Of a stretch of DNA of 64,000 nt, positions 31,438 to 41,962 are shown piece after piece; within the stretch, counting starts at the first letter, position 1, and each line of letters starts with the position of its first letter. This DNA is from Mycolicibacter virginiensis. GTDB lineage: Bacteria; Actinomycetota; Actinomycetes; Mycobacteriales; Mycobacteriaceae. The position numbers and the translations under genes were made by a program. The DNA lies in the NCBI RefSeq assembly GCF_022374935.2, contig NZ_CP092430.2:3162001-3226000 (forward strand), written 5' to 3'. The notes under the pieces were generated by a model. It did no database searches and was not told where the DNA came from. It saw only the letters and a list, made by a program, of their open reading frames with translations.

Positions 31438-32633
31438 CCGACTTGTTATGGCCCGGCGACCACCGGGCCGGGCCGATCTTCAGCGACGCGGCATACCTGG
31501 CTGCGATGCTGCGGGTCGAAAGTGCCTGGCTCGATACGCTTGTCGACGCCGAGATCGCGCCGGTGTCGGCACGGGCCGAGCTGACCGCGGCGGTCTCGGC
31601 AGCGGACGTCGAAGCGGTGGCCGTGGCCGCCGAGACGACTGGCAACCCGGTGCCGGGCCTGCTCGAACTACTCCGCGAACGCATCGGTGGCGAACCGGCA
31701 CGCTGGCTGCACCGCGGCCTGACCAGCCAGGATGTCGTCGACACCGCGCTGATGCTCTGCCTGCGAGACGCATTGGATCGAGTTTGCCACGAGCTCAGCA
31801 CCCACGTACGCACCCTGGCCGCCCTGGCCGCTACCTACCGTGACAGCCCCATGCTTGCCCGCACCTTGACGCAACCCGCGTTGCCCACCACAGTCGGAAT
31901 GAAGTTTGCCAACTGGCTGACCGGACTTTTGGACGGCGCCGACTGTGTCGCCGCGCTGCCGCAGCTTCCGGTGCAGGCCGGCGGCGCCGCGGGAACTATG
32001 GCCGCTGCCAGCGAGCTAGCCGGGTCGCCTGCCGATGCGGTCACGCTGTCCCGACGGTTGGCCGCAGCCCTTGGTCTTGCTGACGGCCCGCCGTGGCACA
32101 CCACTCGCTCAGTCATCACCCGCGCCGGCGACGCGTTGGTGACATGTTGCGACGCCTGGTCCCACATCGCCAATGACGTTGCGACGAACAGCAGGCCCGA
32201 GGTCGGTGAATTGGCCGAGGGCCGCGGCGGCGGTTCGTCGACGATGCCCCACAAGAACAATCCGGTGTTGTCCGTACTGATCCGCCGTACTGCATTGGTG
32301 GCACCGCCGCTGGCTGCCAGCCTGCACGCCGCGTCGGCAGGCAGCATCGACGAGCGTTCCGACGGCGGCTGGCACGCCGAATGGGCGGCCCTGCGGACCT
32401 TGTGCCGCTATACCGTCGTAGCTGCCGCCCAGACCACAGATCTGCTGGCCGGACTGGTCATCGACACCGATCGCGCCGCGACGAATCTCGCCGCCGCCGG
32501 CGACCTGCTCGGCGAGCAGCGGGCGATGACCGAACTGACCGGGAAAACCACTCGGGGCGACTACACCGGGGCCGCAAGCCATCTCATCGATGCCGTGCTG
32601 CAACGCGCGCACCGCCACTTGGAGGCAACATGA
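31434..32633 (+). CDS. pcaB: 3-carboxy-cis,cis-muconate cycloisomerase
   Basis: 399 residues, fumarase/aspartase superfamily. The signature GGGSSTMPHKNNPVLS and the N-terminal HRGLTSQDVVDTALMLCL are visible. It lactonises carboxymuconate to gamma-carboxymuconolactone. Coupled to pcaG and pcaL by 4-bp overlaps. Confidence 0.94.
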   Translation: MTDLLWPGDHRAGPIFSDAAYLAAMLRVESAWLDTLVDAEIAPVSARAELTAAVSAADVEAVAVAAETTGNPVPGLLELLRERIGGEPARWLHRGLTSQDVVDTALMLCLRDALDRVCHELSTHVRTLAALAATYRDSPMLARTLTQPALPTTVGMKFANWLTGLLDGADCVAALPQLPVQAGGAAGTMAAASELAGSPADAVTLSRRLAAALGLADGPPWHTTRSVITRAGDALVTCCDAWSHIANDVATNSRPEVGELAEGRGGGSSTMPHKNNPVLSVLIRRTALVAPPLAASLHAASAGSIDERSDGGWHAEWAALRTLCRYTVVAAAQTTDLLAGLVIDTDRAATNLAAAGDLLGEQRAMTELTGKTTRGDYTGAASHLIDAVLQRAHRHLEAT

Positions 32634-33787
32634 GCGTGCCGCGGCTGGTCGGCACCGACTTCGGCGGCCCGCCGAACGCGGACCTGCTCCTGCTCGGGCC
32701 ATCGCTCGGGACTTCGGCAACGGCCCTGTGGGGCTTAGCCGCTGAACAACTCGCCGAGCGTCTGCGCGTCGTCGCGTGGGACCTTCCCGGCCACGGACGT
32801 AGTCCGGCAGCTTCCTTCCGGATGCCAGACCTGGCAGCAGGCGTGCTGTCCTTGGCGGACGAGATCGCGCCGCGCGCGGCGTTCCATTACGCCGGCAATT
32901 CGATCGGTGGTGCGGTCGGCTTGCAGTTGCTGCTCGATGCCCCCGAACGGGTGTCGAGTGCCACGCTGCAATGCACTGGCGCCGCCATCGGCCGAGCCGA
33001 GGACTGGGCCGCACGCGCGGAAACCGTGCGCACATCGGGCACCGACGCGGTCGTCGAGGCTTCCCTACAACGCTGGTTCGCACCCGGATTCATCGATCGA
33101 GCGCCGGGGCTGGTCGCAGCACTGGTGGATGCGCTGCGCGGCACCGACAACGAATCGTATGCCCAAGCCTGCGAGGCACTGGCCGACTTCGATGTCACCG
33201 CGCGACTCGGTCAGATCGCTGCACCGGTGTTGGCCATCGCCGGTTCCCATGATGGAGCTACTCCCCCGGAGTTACTGGGGCGCATCGCTTCCGGTGTCCA
33301 GCACGGCCGCCTGGTAGTGCTCGACGATGTCGGCCACCTTGCACCCGCAGAGGCGCCCAAGGCGACGGTCAACCTCATTCTCGCCCACCTGATGGTGCGC
33401 GATCCGGCCTACACCGCGGGTATGTCGGTGCGCCGACAGGTTCTGGGCAACGAACACGTCGACCGCACGATCGCACGCACCACCGAGTTCACCGCCGACT
33501 TTCAGGACCTGATCACCCGATACGCGTGGGGCAACATCTGGGCCCGAGACGGCCTCGACCGACGCAGTCGCTCGATCGTCACCCTGACCGCCCTGGTGGC
33601 ACGGGGCCACCATGAGGAGCTCGCCATGCATCTGCGCGCGGCGCGCCGCAACGGCCTGTCCAACGACGAGATCAAAGAGGTGCTGTTGCAGACCGCCATC
33701 TATTGCGGTGTACCCGACGCCAACACCGCGTTCCGTATCGCCGCGCAGGTGCTGGCCGACCACGACAGCTCAGAGGACCAACGGTGA
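32630..33787 (+). CDS. pcaL: 3-oxoadipate enol-lactonase / 4-carboxymuconolactone decarboxylase fusion
   Basis: 385 residues from ATG 32630, with GGAGG upstream. The N-terminal alpha/beta hydrolase (PcaD) has LPGHGRS and nucleophile Ser91 in AGNSIGG. The C-terminal part (about 265-380) is a carboxymuconolactone decarboxylase domain (VDRTIARTTEFTADFQDLITRYAWGNIWAR...RSRSIVTLTALVA). This PcaD-PcaC fusion is typical of actinobacteria. Confidence 0.95.
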   Translation: MSVPRLVGTDFGGPPNADLLLLGPSLGTSATALWGLAAEQLAERLRVVAWDLPGHGRSPAASFRMPDLAAGVLSLADEIAPRAAFHYAGNSIGGAVGLQLLLDAPERVSSATLQCTGAAIGRAEDWAARAETVRTSGTDAVVEASLQRWFAPGFIDRAPGLVAALVDALRGTDNESYAQACEALADFDVTARLGQIAAPVLAIAGSHDGATPPELLGRIASGVQHGRLVVLDDVGHLAPAEAPKATVNLILAHLMVRDPAYTAGMSVRRQVLGNEHVDRTIARTTEFTADFQDLITRYAWGNIWARDGLDRRSRSIVTLTALVARGHHEELAMHLRAARRNGLSNDEIKEVLLQTAIYCGVPDANTAFRIAAQVLADHDSSEDQR

Positions 33788-34452
33788 GCCGTGCCGTGGT
33801 CTGTGACACCGCCGCCGAAGCGGTATCCGGAGTCGCCGACGGCGCAACGGTTTTGGTAGGCGGATTCGGCTTGGCCGGCCTGCCCACCGTGCTGATCGAT
33901 GCGCTGATCGCCCAGGGAGCTCACGATCTGACCATCGTCAGCAACAATGCGGGCACTGCTGACACCGGGCTGGCAGCATTGTTGGCCGCCGGGCGGGTCC
34001 GCAAACTGATCTGTTCGTTCCCCCGCCAGTCCGATTCCTATGTATTCGACGGCCTGTATCGCGCCGGCAAGATCGAACTGGAACTGGTACCACAAGGCAA
34101 CCTCGCCGAACGTATTCGCGCTGCCGGTGCGGGTATCGGAGCGTTCTACTGCCCCACCGGAGTCGGCACGCTGCTCACCGAGGGCAAGGAGATACGGAAC
34201 ATCGACGGACGAGACTACGCGCTGGAATATCCCATCCATGCGGATGTCGCATTGATCCGCGCCTACGTCGGGGATCGCTCGGGAAATCTGGTGTATCGCA
34301 AGACCGCCCGCAACTTCGGCCCGGTGATGGCTACCGCTGCGGCGCTGACGGTCGCTGAAGTGTCTCGTGTCGTCGACACCGGCCAGCTCGATCCCGAAGC
34401 GATTGTCACGCCGGGTATCTACGTCGACCGGATCCTGGAGACGACCTCGTGA
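33784..34452 (+). CDS. pcaI: 3-oxoadipate CoA-transferase alpha subunit
   Basis: 222 residues from GTG 33784. The CoA-transferase family I alpha motif is GGFGLAGLPTVLIDAL, and the CoA-binding region is FYCPTGVGTLL. It transfers CoA from succinyl-CoA to 3-oxoadipate. Coupled to pcaL and pcaJ. Confidence 0.94.
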   Translation: MSRAVVCDTAAEAVSGVADGATVLVGGFGLAGLPTVLIDALIAQGAHDLTIVSNNAGTADTGLAALLAAGRVRKLICSFPRQSDSYVFDGLYRAGKIELELVPQGNLAERIRAAGAGIGAFYCPTGVGTLLTEGKEIRNIDGRDYALEYPIHADVALIRAYVGDRSGNLVYRKTARNFGPVMATAAALTVAEVSRVVDTGQLDPEAIVTPGIYVDRILETTS

Positions 34453-35123
34453 CGCGGCCCCCTGCCCTTCCCGTAGAGCATGTTGATCGCGGTCCCCTGA
34501 CCCGCGACGAACTCGCCGCCGTCATCGCCCGGGACATCCCGGCGGGCTCCTATGTCAATCTCGGCATCGGGCAACCCACACTGGTCGCCGAGCACCTGTC
34601 GCCAGACGACGCGGTGGTACTGCACACCGAAAACGGCATGCTAGGCATGGGGCCCGCCGCACGGGGCGACGACGTCGACCCCGACCTCACCAATGCCGGC
34701 AAGATTGCGGTGACCGAGACGCCCGGCGCCTCCTACTTCCATCACGCCGACTCCTTCGCGATGATGCGCGGCGGGCACCTCGACGTGTGCGTGCTGGGAG
34801 CCTTACAGGTCAGTCAGCACGGTGACCTGGCCAACTGGCATACCGGGGAGCCGGGCGCGATCCCGGCCGTCGGAGGAGCGATGGATTTGGCGATCGGAGC
34901 CAAGAAGGTGTTCGTGATGATGGATCTGTTCACCAAGGGCGGTGTCGCCAAACTGGTTCCGTCGTGCACCTACCCGCTGACCGGTCTGCGTTGCGTCAGC
35001 AGGGTCTACACCGAGCACGCCATCATCGACATCGAAACGGCTACCGGAACAATCCGGGCACGCGAAACCTTCGGCACCACCGCCGCTGACCTCGCGGCAA
35101 GATTGCCCGTCAGTTTCAGCTAG
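34449..35123 (+). CDS. pcaJ: 3-oxoadipate CoA-transferase beta subunit
   Basis: 224 residues from GTG 34449. The catalytic glutamate is Glu61 in [24 protein letters not shown] near the N-terminus is typical. It is the last gene of the operon; no pcaF thiolase follows, so the final thiolysis must be supplied elsewhere. Confidence 0.94.
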   Translation: MTRPPALPVEHVDRGPLTRDELAAVIARDIPAGSYVNLGIGQPTLVAEHLSPDDAVVLHTENGMLGMGPAARGDDVDPDLTNAGKIAVTETPGASYFHHADSFAMMRGGHLDVCVLGALQVSQHGDLANWHTGEPGAIPAVGGAMDLAIGAKKVFVMMDLFTKGGVAKLVPSCTYPLTGLRCVSRVYTEHAIIDIETATGTIRARETFGTTAADLAARLPVSFS

Positions 35124-35141
35124 TCCAGCGCGTTATCCACG

Positions 35142-35176
35142 GTGATGCGGCCCAAGCCAATTGGGCCGCATCACCA
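35142..35176. terminator. Bidirectional terminator between pcaJ and leuB
   Basis: A perfect 15-bp stem (35142-35156 with 35162-35176) closes a 5-nt loop, between the convergent ends of the pca operon and leuB. Confidence 0.88.
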
Positions 35177-35184
35177 GAGCAGCG

Positions 35185-36201
35185 TCAGAGCAGGCCCAGG
35201 ATCCGGTCACCGGTGGCGACCGTCGACAACTTCTGCCCACCGCGGGTAGCCAGGTGCTGCTCGACGGCAGCATCGACTCGAGCCGCGGCCTCGTGCTGGC
35301 CGATGTGGTTGAGCAGCATGGCCACCGACGTCACCGCCGCGGTCGGGTCGGCAATGCCCTGCCCGGCGATGTCGGGCGCACTGCCGTGCACCGGCTCGAA
35401 CATCGACGGGTTGGCACCGGTGGCGTCGATGTTGCCGCTGGCCGCCAGCCCGATCCCGCCGCAGACAGCACCCGCGAGGTCGGTGATGATGTCGCCGAAC
35501 AGGTTGTCGCTGACGATCACGTCGAACCGGCCGGGGTCGGTGACCATGTAGATGGTGGCGGCGTCGACGTGGGTGTAGGCCGTCTCGACGTCGGGGTAGT
35601 CCTTGGCGATCTCGGCCACCGTCCGGGTCCACAGCGATCCCGCGTAGGCCAGCACGTTGTTCTTGTGCACCAGAGTCAGGTGCTTACGCCGGGCGCGGGC
35701 CTTCTCGAAAGCGAATCGCACCACCCGGGCCACCCCGAACGCGGTGTTGACACTGACCTCGGTGGCCACCTCATGGGGCGTGCCGACGCGCAGTGCCCCG
35801 CCGTTGCCGGTGTAAGGGCCCTCGGTTCCTTCGCGCACCACCAGGAAGTCGATCTCCGGCGGATCGGCCAGCGGGCTGGACACGCCCGGGTACAGCCGGC
35901 TGGGACGCAGGTTGACGTGGTGGTCGAGGGCGAAGCGGGCGTGCAGCAACAGGCCGCGCTCCAGCACACCCGACGGCACCGACGGGTCACCGATCGCGCC
36001 GAGCAGGATCACGTCGTGGCCGCGGATCTCCTCCAGCACCGAGTCCGGCAGGACCTCGCCGGTGGCGTGATAACGCTTGGCGCCCAAGTCGTATTCGGTC
36101 TTCTCGGTGCCCGGCAGCACCGCGTCGAGCACCTTGACGGCCTCGGCGATGACCTCCGGGCCGATCCCGTCGCCGGGAATGACAGCAAGCTTGAGGCTCA
36201 T
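35185..36201 (-). CDS. leuB: 3-isopropylmalate dehydrogenase
   Basis: 338 residues. It oxidises and decarboxylates 3-isopropylmalate. Visible are [11 protein letters not shown], the substrate arginines in [23 protein letters not shown], the Mg-binding [14 protein letters not shown] and [18 protein letters not shown]. Its start overlaps the serA stop by 4 bp, the usual mycobacterial serA-leuB arrangement. Confidence 0.97.
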   Translation of the reverse strand: MSLKLAVIPGDGIGPEVIAEAVKVLDAVLPGTEKTEYDLGAKRYHATGEVLPDSVLEEIRGHDVILLGAIGDPSVPSGVLERGLLLHARFALDHHVNLRPSRLYPGVSSPLADPPEIDFLVVREGTEGPYTGNGGALRVGTPHEVATEVSVNTAFGVARVVRFAFEKARARRKHLTLVHKNNVLAYAGSLWTRTVAEIAKDYPDVETAYTHVDAATIYMVTDPGRFDVIVSDNLFGDIITDLAGAVCGGIGLAASGNIDATGANPSMFEPVHGSAPDIAGQGIADPTAAVTSVAMLLNHIGQHEAAARVDAAVEQHLATRGGQKLSTVATGDRILGLL

Positions 36202-37784
36202 GACAGGTCTACCTCTTCAATCTTGTTGGCGCCGACCGCAGCAGTGATCGCCGACTGCACGTCGGCGGGCACCTGGCGGTCGACCCGCAGCAGGACGGTC
36301 GCCGCAGGGCCTTCGGCGTCCTCGGACAGCTGGGCGGCGTGGATGTTGATGCCCGCCGAACCCAGCAGAGTGCCGATCTTGCCGAGCGCGCCGGGCTGGT
36401 CGGAGTAGTTGATGATCAGGTTGACGCCCTGGGCCCGCAGGTCAAAGTGCCGGCCGTTGATCTCGACGATCTTCTCCACCAGCTGGGTGCCGGACAGTGT
36501 GCCGGCAACCGTGACGGTGGAGCCGTCGGCGGTGACCGCCTTGAGCTCGACGACGCTGCGGTGGTTGGGGCTTTCGGTGGCGGTGCCGATCTCGGCGTCG
36601 ACACCGCGCTCTGCGGCCAGGGCCGGCGCGTTGACGAAGGTCACCGGGTCTTCGATGACCGCCGAGAACAGGCCGCGCAACGCCGACAAGCGCAGCACGC
36701 CAACGTCTTCGGAGGCCAGCTCGCCACGCACCTGCACCGACAGCGACACCGGCAGCCCGTCGGAGAGCGCTCCCGCCAGCAGGCCGAGCTTGCGCACCAG
36801 GTCCAGCCAGGGCGCGACTTCCTCGCTGACCGCGCCTCCGCCGACGTTGACTGCGTCGGGAACGAATTCGCCGGCCAGCGCCAGCTTCACGCTCTTGGCG
36901 ACGTCGGTGCCGGCCCGGTCCTGGGCCTCGGCGGTCGATGCACCCAGGTGCGGGGTCACCACCACCTGCGGCAGGTCGAACAGCGGCGAGTCGGTGCACG
37001 GTTCGGTGGCGAACACGTCCAGGCCGGCGGCCCGGACATGACCGCTGGTGATCGCCTCGGCCAGTGCCGCCTCGTCGATCAACCCGCCGCGGGCCGCGTT
37101 GACGATGATCACCCCAGGCTTGGTCTTGGCCAGGTTTTCCTTGCCGATGAGACCCGCGGTCTCGGGGGTCTTGGGCAGGTGCACGGAGATGAAGTCGGCG
37201 CGGCCGAGCAACTCGTCGAGGCTGAGCAGCTCGATGCCGAGCTGGGCGGCGCGGGCCGCCGACACGTACGGGTCGTAGGCGACGATGTGGGCGCCGAACG
37301 CGGCCAGCCGCTGGGCGACCAGCTGTCCGATGCGTCCCAGGCCGACCACGCCGACGGTGTGGTCGTAGATCTCGGTGCCGGAGAACGACGACCGCTTCCA
37401 CTGCTTGCCGTGCAGCGAGGCGTCGGCGGCGGGGATCTCGCGGGCGGCGGCGAGCATCAGCGCGATCGCGTGCTCGGCGGCGCTGTGGATGTTCGAGGTC
37501 GGGGCGTTGACCACCAGCACACCTCGGGCGGTGGCAGCCTCGACGTCGACGTTGTCCAGGCCGACCCCGGCGCGCGCCACGATCTTGAGCTTGGTGCCGG
37601 CCGCGAGGACCTCGGCGTCGACGGTGGTGGCCGAGCGCACCAGCAGCGCGTCGGCTTCCGGTACCGCGGCCAGCAGCTTCTCCCGGTCCGGGCCATCCAC
37701 CCAGCGAACCTCGACCTGGTCGCCGAGGGCGGCGACGGTGGATTGGGCGAGTTTGTCAGCGATCAAAACCACGGGCAGAGTCAC
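36198..37784 (-). CDS. serA: D-3-phosphoglycerate dehydrogenase
   Basis: 528 residues, the long (type I) form. An NAD domain ([29 protein letters not shown]; catalytic [19 protein letters not shown] and [10 protein letters not shown]) is followed by the ASB domain (about 320-450) and a C-terminal ACT domain ([27 protein letters not shown]). The last normally mediates serine feedback. It is coupled to leuB. The upstream 15 bp border a tandem-repeat cluster. Confidence 0.97.
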   Translation of the reverse strand: MTLPVVLIADKLAQSTVAALGDQVEVRWVDGPDREKLLAAVPEADALLVRSATTVDAEVLAAGTKLKIVARAGVGLDNVDVEAATARGVLVVNAPTSNIHSAAEHAIALMLAAAREIPAADASLHGKQWKRSSFSGTEIYDHTVGVVGLGRIGQLVAQRLAAFGAHIVAYDPYVSAARAAQLGIELLSLDELLGRADFISVHLPKTPETAGLIGKENLAKTKPGVIIVNAARGGLIDEAALAEAITSGHVRAAGLDVFATEPCTDSPLFDLPQVVVTPHLGASTAEAQDRAGTDVAKSVKLALAGEFVPDAVNVGGGAVSEEVAPWLDLVRKLGLLAGALSDGLPVSLSVQVRGELASEDVGVLRLSALRGLFSAVIEDPVTFVNAPALAAERGVDAEIGTATESPNHRSVVELKAVTADGSTVTVAGTLSGTQLVEKIVEINGRHFDLRAQGVNLIINYSDQPGALGKIGTLLGSAGINIHAAQLSEDAEGPAATVLLRVDRQVPADVQSAITAAVGANKIEEVDLS

Positions 37785-37799
37785 CCGGACAGCCTAGTG

Positions 37800-37965
37800 G
37801 CCGGTCGCAAGTCCGGCGGAGCCGGGCGCTGGGGGCCGGCCACCATCAGCACAGTGCCGGTCGCAAGTCCGGCGGAGCCGGGCGCTGGGGGCACCTCCCG
37901 CTTGCGGGGGACGGGCCGGCCACCATCAGCACAGTGCCGGTCGCAAGTCCGGCGGAGCCGGGCGC
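37800..37965. repeat. Interspersed repeat cluster, two units and a partial third
   Basis: Units start at 37800, 37856 and 37936. They share GTCCGGCGGAGCCGGGCG, a variant of the core at 3036 and 15371. The first unit has arms GTGGCCGG and CCGGCCAC. The second unit contains an extra segment of about 24 bp (GCACCTCCCGCTTGCGGGGGACGGG-like, about 37887-37915) related to the extension at 15561-15613. The cluster fills the serA-DUF4262 divergent gap. Confidence 0.88.
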
Positions 37966-38056
37966 ATTTCACCTACCTGAGTTCGATCTCGCGCATTTCT
38001 TGTCGGACCGTCGGCGCACCCTGTGGTCAATTCGACCCGAGGGAAGGGGTGCACAT

Positions 38057-38527
38057 ATGTGCTGGAAATGCGATCACCCGGAGAGCACCGTCGAGCAGTG
38101 GCTGGATGCCATTCGCGCCACGGTGGACAGACACGGTTGGGCGGTGCAATACGTGGAGAGCGACCGAGCGCCGTTCGCTTACACGGTCGGCTTGCATGAA
38201 CACGGCCTGCCCGAGCTGCTGGTGACGGGCCTGCCGCCGGAGCCAACGGCCCGGTTGCTCAACGGCGTGGCCCGCTATCTGCTGAGGGGTGGACGACCGC
38301 TGCCCGGCGAATGGATCGAGGGACCCGACGGTCAGCTGATCGCCGTAGTGGCGGTGGAGCATCCGGATGCGCACATGAACGTGGCAATCGCGTTCTACGG
38401 CCCCAGTGTGCGGGCATTGCAGCTGGTGTGGCCAGATGAGCGCGGCCATCGGCCTTGGTGCCCCGAATTCGACAACGGCGGTGTCCGGCAGCCGGTGCTG
38501 GGGGTGCACCCCGATTTGGCCGCATAG
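38057..38527 (+). CDS. DUF4262 domain protein
   Basis: 156 residues from ATG 38057, with GGGAAGGGG upstream. It has CWKCDHPESTVEQWLDAIRATVDRHGWAVQYVE and YTVGLHEHGLPELLVTGLPP, the DUF4262 signature; the CxxC near the N-terminus could bind a metal. The function is unknown. It precedes the FAD oxidoreductase by 26 bp on the same strand. Confidence 0.8.
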   Translation: MCWKCDHPESTVEQWLDAIRATVDRHGWAVQYVESDRAPFAYTVGLHEHGLPELLVTGLPPEPTARLLNGVARYLLRGGRPLPGEWIEGPDGQLIAVVAVEHPDAHMNVAIAFYGPSVRALQLVWPDERGHRPWCPEFDNGGVRQPVLGVHPDLAA

Positions 38528-38553
38528 CGCGGGTCGCTCCCTACTATCGACGG

Positions 38554-39987
38554 ATGGATGTCACCGTCGTCGGTAGTGGACCCAACGGCCTGGCCGCCGC
38601 CGTCATCTGTGCCCGCGCCGGCCTGTCGGTTCAGGTGCTGGAAGCCCAGCCCACGTTCGGCGGCGGCGCGCGCACCGCCGCCGATCCGGAGTTCAGTGAC
38701 GTCGCCCACGACATCTGTTCAGCGGTGCACCCGCTCGGATTGGCATCGCCGTTCTTCAGCGAGTTCGACCTTGCCGCCCGCGGTGTACAGCTGACGTCGC
38801 CGGAGATCTCCTATGGCAATCCGCTAGATCATCGGCCGGCAGCAATCGCCTACCGAGACCTGGACCGCACCTGCGCAGAGTTGGAGGACGGTTCCTCCTG
38901 GCGACGGCTGCTCGGCCCACTGGTCTCCGACAGCCAAGCTGTAGTGAGGTTTCTGCTGGGCGACAAGCGGTCCGTCCCGTCCGGGATCGCGACGGTCGCT
39001 CGGCTGGGTCTGCGGATGGCCGGGCAGGCCGGCCCGGCCTGGAACGTGACGCTGGCCGGCGACGATGCCCGCGCCCTCTACACCGGGGTGGCCGCGCACA
39101 CGATCTCGCGACTGCCATCGGTGACCTCGGCCGGCGCGGGCATGATGCTGGCGACGCTTGGCCATACGGTCGGCTGGCCCATTCCGGTCGGCGGCAGCCA
39201 GGCGATCACCGATGCACTCATCGCGGACCTGACCGCGCACGGCGGCCAGCTGGCCACCGATAACCCGGTGAGAAAACCGCCCGGCGGTGTGGTGCTGTTC
39301 GACACCGCCCCGACCGAGCTGCTGGCGATCTACGGGGACGCGCTCCCGGCCCGCTATGCGAAGGCACTGCGCCGTTACCGGTTCGGCTCTGCGGCCGCCA
39401 AGGTCGACTTCGTGCTCTCCGATGAGGTGCCGTGGAGCGATCCACGCCTGGCGCAGGCGCCCACGCTGCATCTCGGGGGCGACCGCCAACAGATGGCCCA
39501 GGCCGAAGCAGTGATCGCCGCGGGCCGGCACGCACCGCAGCCGATGATCTTGGCGGCGCTGCCCCATCTGGTCGACCCCTCTCGTATCGACGCCGCCGGA
39601 CGGCGGCCAATGTGGGCTTATGCCCACGTTCCAGCCGGGTCGACTGTCGACCAGGCCGAGACCGTGACGGCAGGCATCGAGCGTTTCGCCCCCGGCTTCC
39701 GCGACATCGTGGTCGCGGTCCGGTCCGTTCCCGCAGCCCAGCTGGCAAACCACAATGCCAACTACGTCGGCGGCGACATCTCCGCTGGAGGCAACAGTGC
39801 ATGGCGGGCTCTGGCTGGGCCAACGCCGCGGGTAAATCCTTGGGCCACAGCGATACCCGGGGTGTATCTGTGTTCGGCAGCGACGCCGCCAGGCGCCGGT
39901 GTGCATGGAATGGCCGGCTACTACGCCGCACGCACCCTGTTGCGGCGCGAGTTCGGGATTGACCGGCTGCCGAGCCTGGCACCCTGA
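38554..39987 (+). CDS. FAD-dependent phytoene-desaturase-like oxidoreductase
   Basis: 477 residues from ATG 38554. The N-terminal dinucleotide fold is VTVVGSGPNGLAAAVICARAGLSVQVLEAQPTFGGGART (GxGxxG then the Glu and GG doublet). A C-terminal FAD segment is PGVYLCSAATPPGAGVHGMAGYYAA. It matches Rv2997 in position. It belongs to the carotenoid desaturase/amine oxidase-like NAD(P)/FAD family; the substrate is unknown. Confidence 0.88.
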   Translation: MDVTVVGSGPNGLAAAVICARAGLSVQVLEAQPTFGGGARTAADPEFSDVAHDICSAVHPLGLASPFFSEFDLAARGVQLTSPEISYGNPLDHRPAAIAYRDLDRTCAELEDGSSWRRLLGPLVSDSQAVVRFLLGDKRSVPSGIATVARLGLRMAGQAGPAWNVTLAGDDARALYTGVAAHTISRLPSVTSAGAGMMLATLGHTVGWPIPVGGSQAITDALIADLTAHGGQLATDNPVRKPPGGVVLFDTAPTELLAIYGDALPARYAKALRRYRFGSAAAKVDFVLSDEVPWSDPRLAQAPTLHLGGDRQQMAQAEAVIAAGRHAPQPMILAALPHLVDPSRIDAAGRRPMWAYAHVPAGSTVDQAETVTAGIERFAPGFRDIVVAVRSVPAAQLANHNANYVGGDISAGGNSAWRALAGPTPRVNPWATAIPGVYLCSAATPPGAGVHGMAGYYAARTLLRREFGIDRLPSLAP

Positions 39988-40168
39988 CCGGCCGGACACC
40001 ATACTCGGGCGCCAGCGAAGGCATCAGCTTTGCGGGAGCCTACGGTCCGCACAGATATTTCCCAGTTAATTAGAGACGCACTGCCAGGTTTGGTGTAGCC
40101 TCAGCTAACTTGTGTCGGGCGTTACAGAGACGCCGGAGAGTGGCACAAGTCACATTTAAGGAGAAACC

Positions 40169-40789
40169 GTGCCAACTCTTCTTCGTCCGTTTGCCTTGGC
40201 GGGCGCCGCGCTCATCGGCGCCAGCGCCATTGCCGCAACTCCCGTGATCGTCGCCCCGGCCAACCTGCACACGCCGGCCATCGAACTCACTGCTGACGGC
40301 GGCGGTGTGCTCGATGGCGCCCTCGGCAACATCGACTTCGCCGGTATCCTCAGCGGCCTTGGCGACTGGCTGAACAACATCGACTTCTCCGCGATCTTCA
40401 GCGACCTGTTCGCCAACCTAGACCTGTCCGGCATCTTCGACGATCTGTTCACCAACTTCGACCTGTCGGGGATCTTCAGCGGCCTCACCGACTTCCTGGC
40501 TAACTTCGACCTCTCCGGCATCCTCAGCGGCCTCTTCGACAACTTCGACTTGTCGGCCATCTTCGGCGGCCTCGGCGACATCTTCGCCAACTTCGACCTG
40601 TCGAGCCTCTTCAGCGGCCTCACCGACCTGCTGACCAACTTCGACCTGTCGAACCTGTTCGACAACTTCGACCTATCGAACCTGTTCGACAGCTTCGACC
40701 TGTCGGCCCTGTTCGACGACTTGGACCTGTCCACCTTGTTCTCGGGACTGGACCTGTCCGGCTGGCTCGACGGCTTGCTCGGCCTGTAG
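40169..40789 (+). CDS. Secreted protein made of NFDLS-type short repeats
   Basis: 206 residues from GTG 40169, with AAGGAG eight bases upstream. A signal peptide is predicted at residues 1-30 (FALAGAALIGASAIAATPVIV). The mature part is almost entirely repeats of N[FIL]D[FL]Sx[IL]F with 16, 13, 16 and 9-residue periods; at least 11 copies start near residue 54. It is rich in Asp, Leu, Phe, Ser and Gly and has no cysteine. I recognise no domain. The pattern suggests a solenoid or amphipathic repeat, possibly cell-surface. The signal region resembles those at 49002 and 53991 (VALIGAGA type). Confidence 0.85.
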   Translation: MPTLLRPFALAGAALIGASAIAATPVIVAPANLHTPAIELTADGGGVLDGALGNIDFAGILSGLGDWLNNIDFSAIFSDLFANLDLSGIFDDLFTNFDLSGIFSGLTDFLANFDLSGILSGLFDNFDLSAIFGGLGDIFANFDLSSLFSGLTDLLTNFDLSNLFDNFDLSNLFDSFDLSALFDDLDLSTLFSGLDLSGWLDGLLGL

Positions 40790-40798
40790 GTGCCGCCA

Positions 40799-40839
40799 AC
40801 GGCGAGTGGCCCCTTCCTCGGAAGGGGCCACTCGTCGTT
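40799..40839. terminator. Bidirectional terminator between the repeat protein gene and ilvC
   Basis: A 20-bp stem with one G-T pair (left arm 40798-40817, right arm 40820-40839, GAGTGGCCCCTTCC core) and a 2-nt loop, between convergent genes. Confidence 0.85.
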
Positions 40840-40906
40840 GTAAATCTTCTTCGTCGCGTAACCGCTGTGGGCCAACGGCTATCACGCCGCAACCAGCCGC
40901 GAACGC

Positions 40907-41932
<1,026 letters not shown>

Positions 41933-41962
41933 TTACTATCTCTACTGGCTTTTTCTGGGGGA

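Noticed and set aside
40100..40125. IdeR/Zur-like box upstream of the repeat protein (TGTAGCCTCAGCTAAC)
   Set aside because: It fits the iron-box consensus only with an insertion and several mismatches, so I do not call it.
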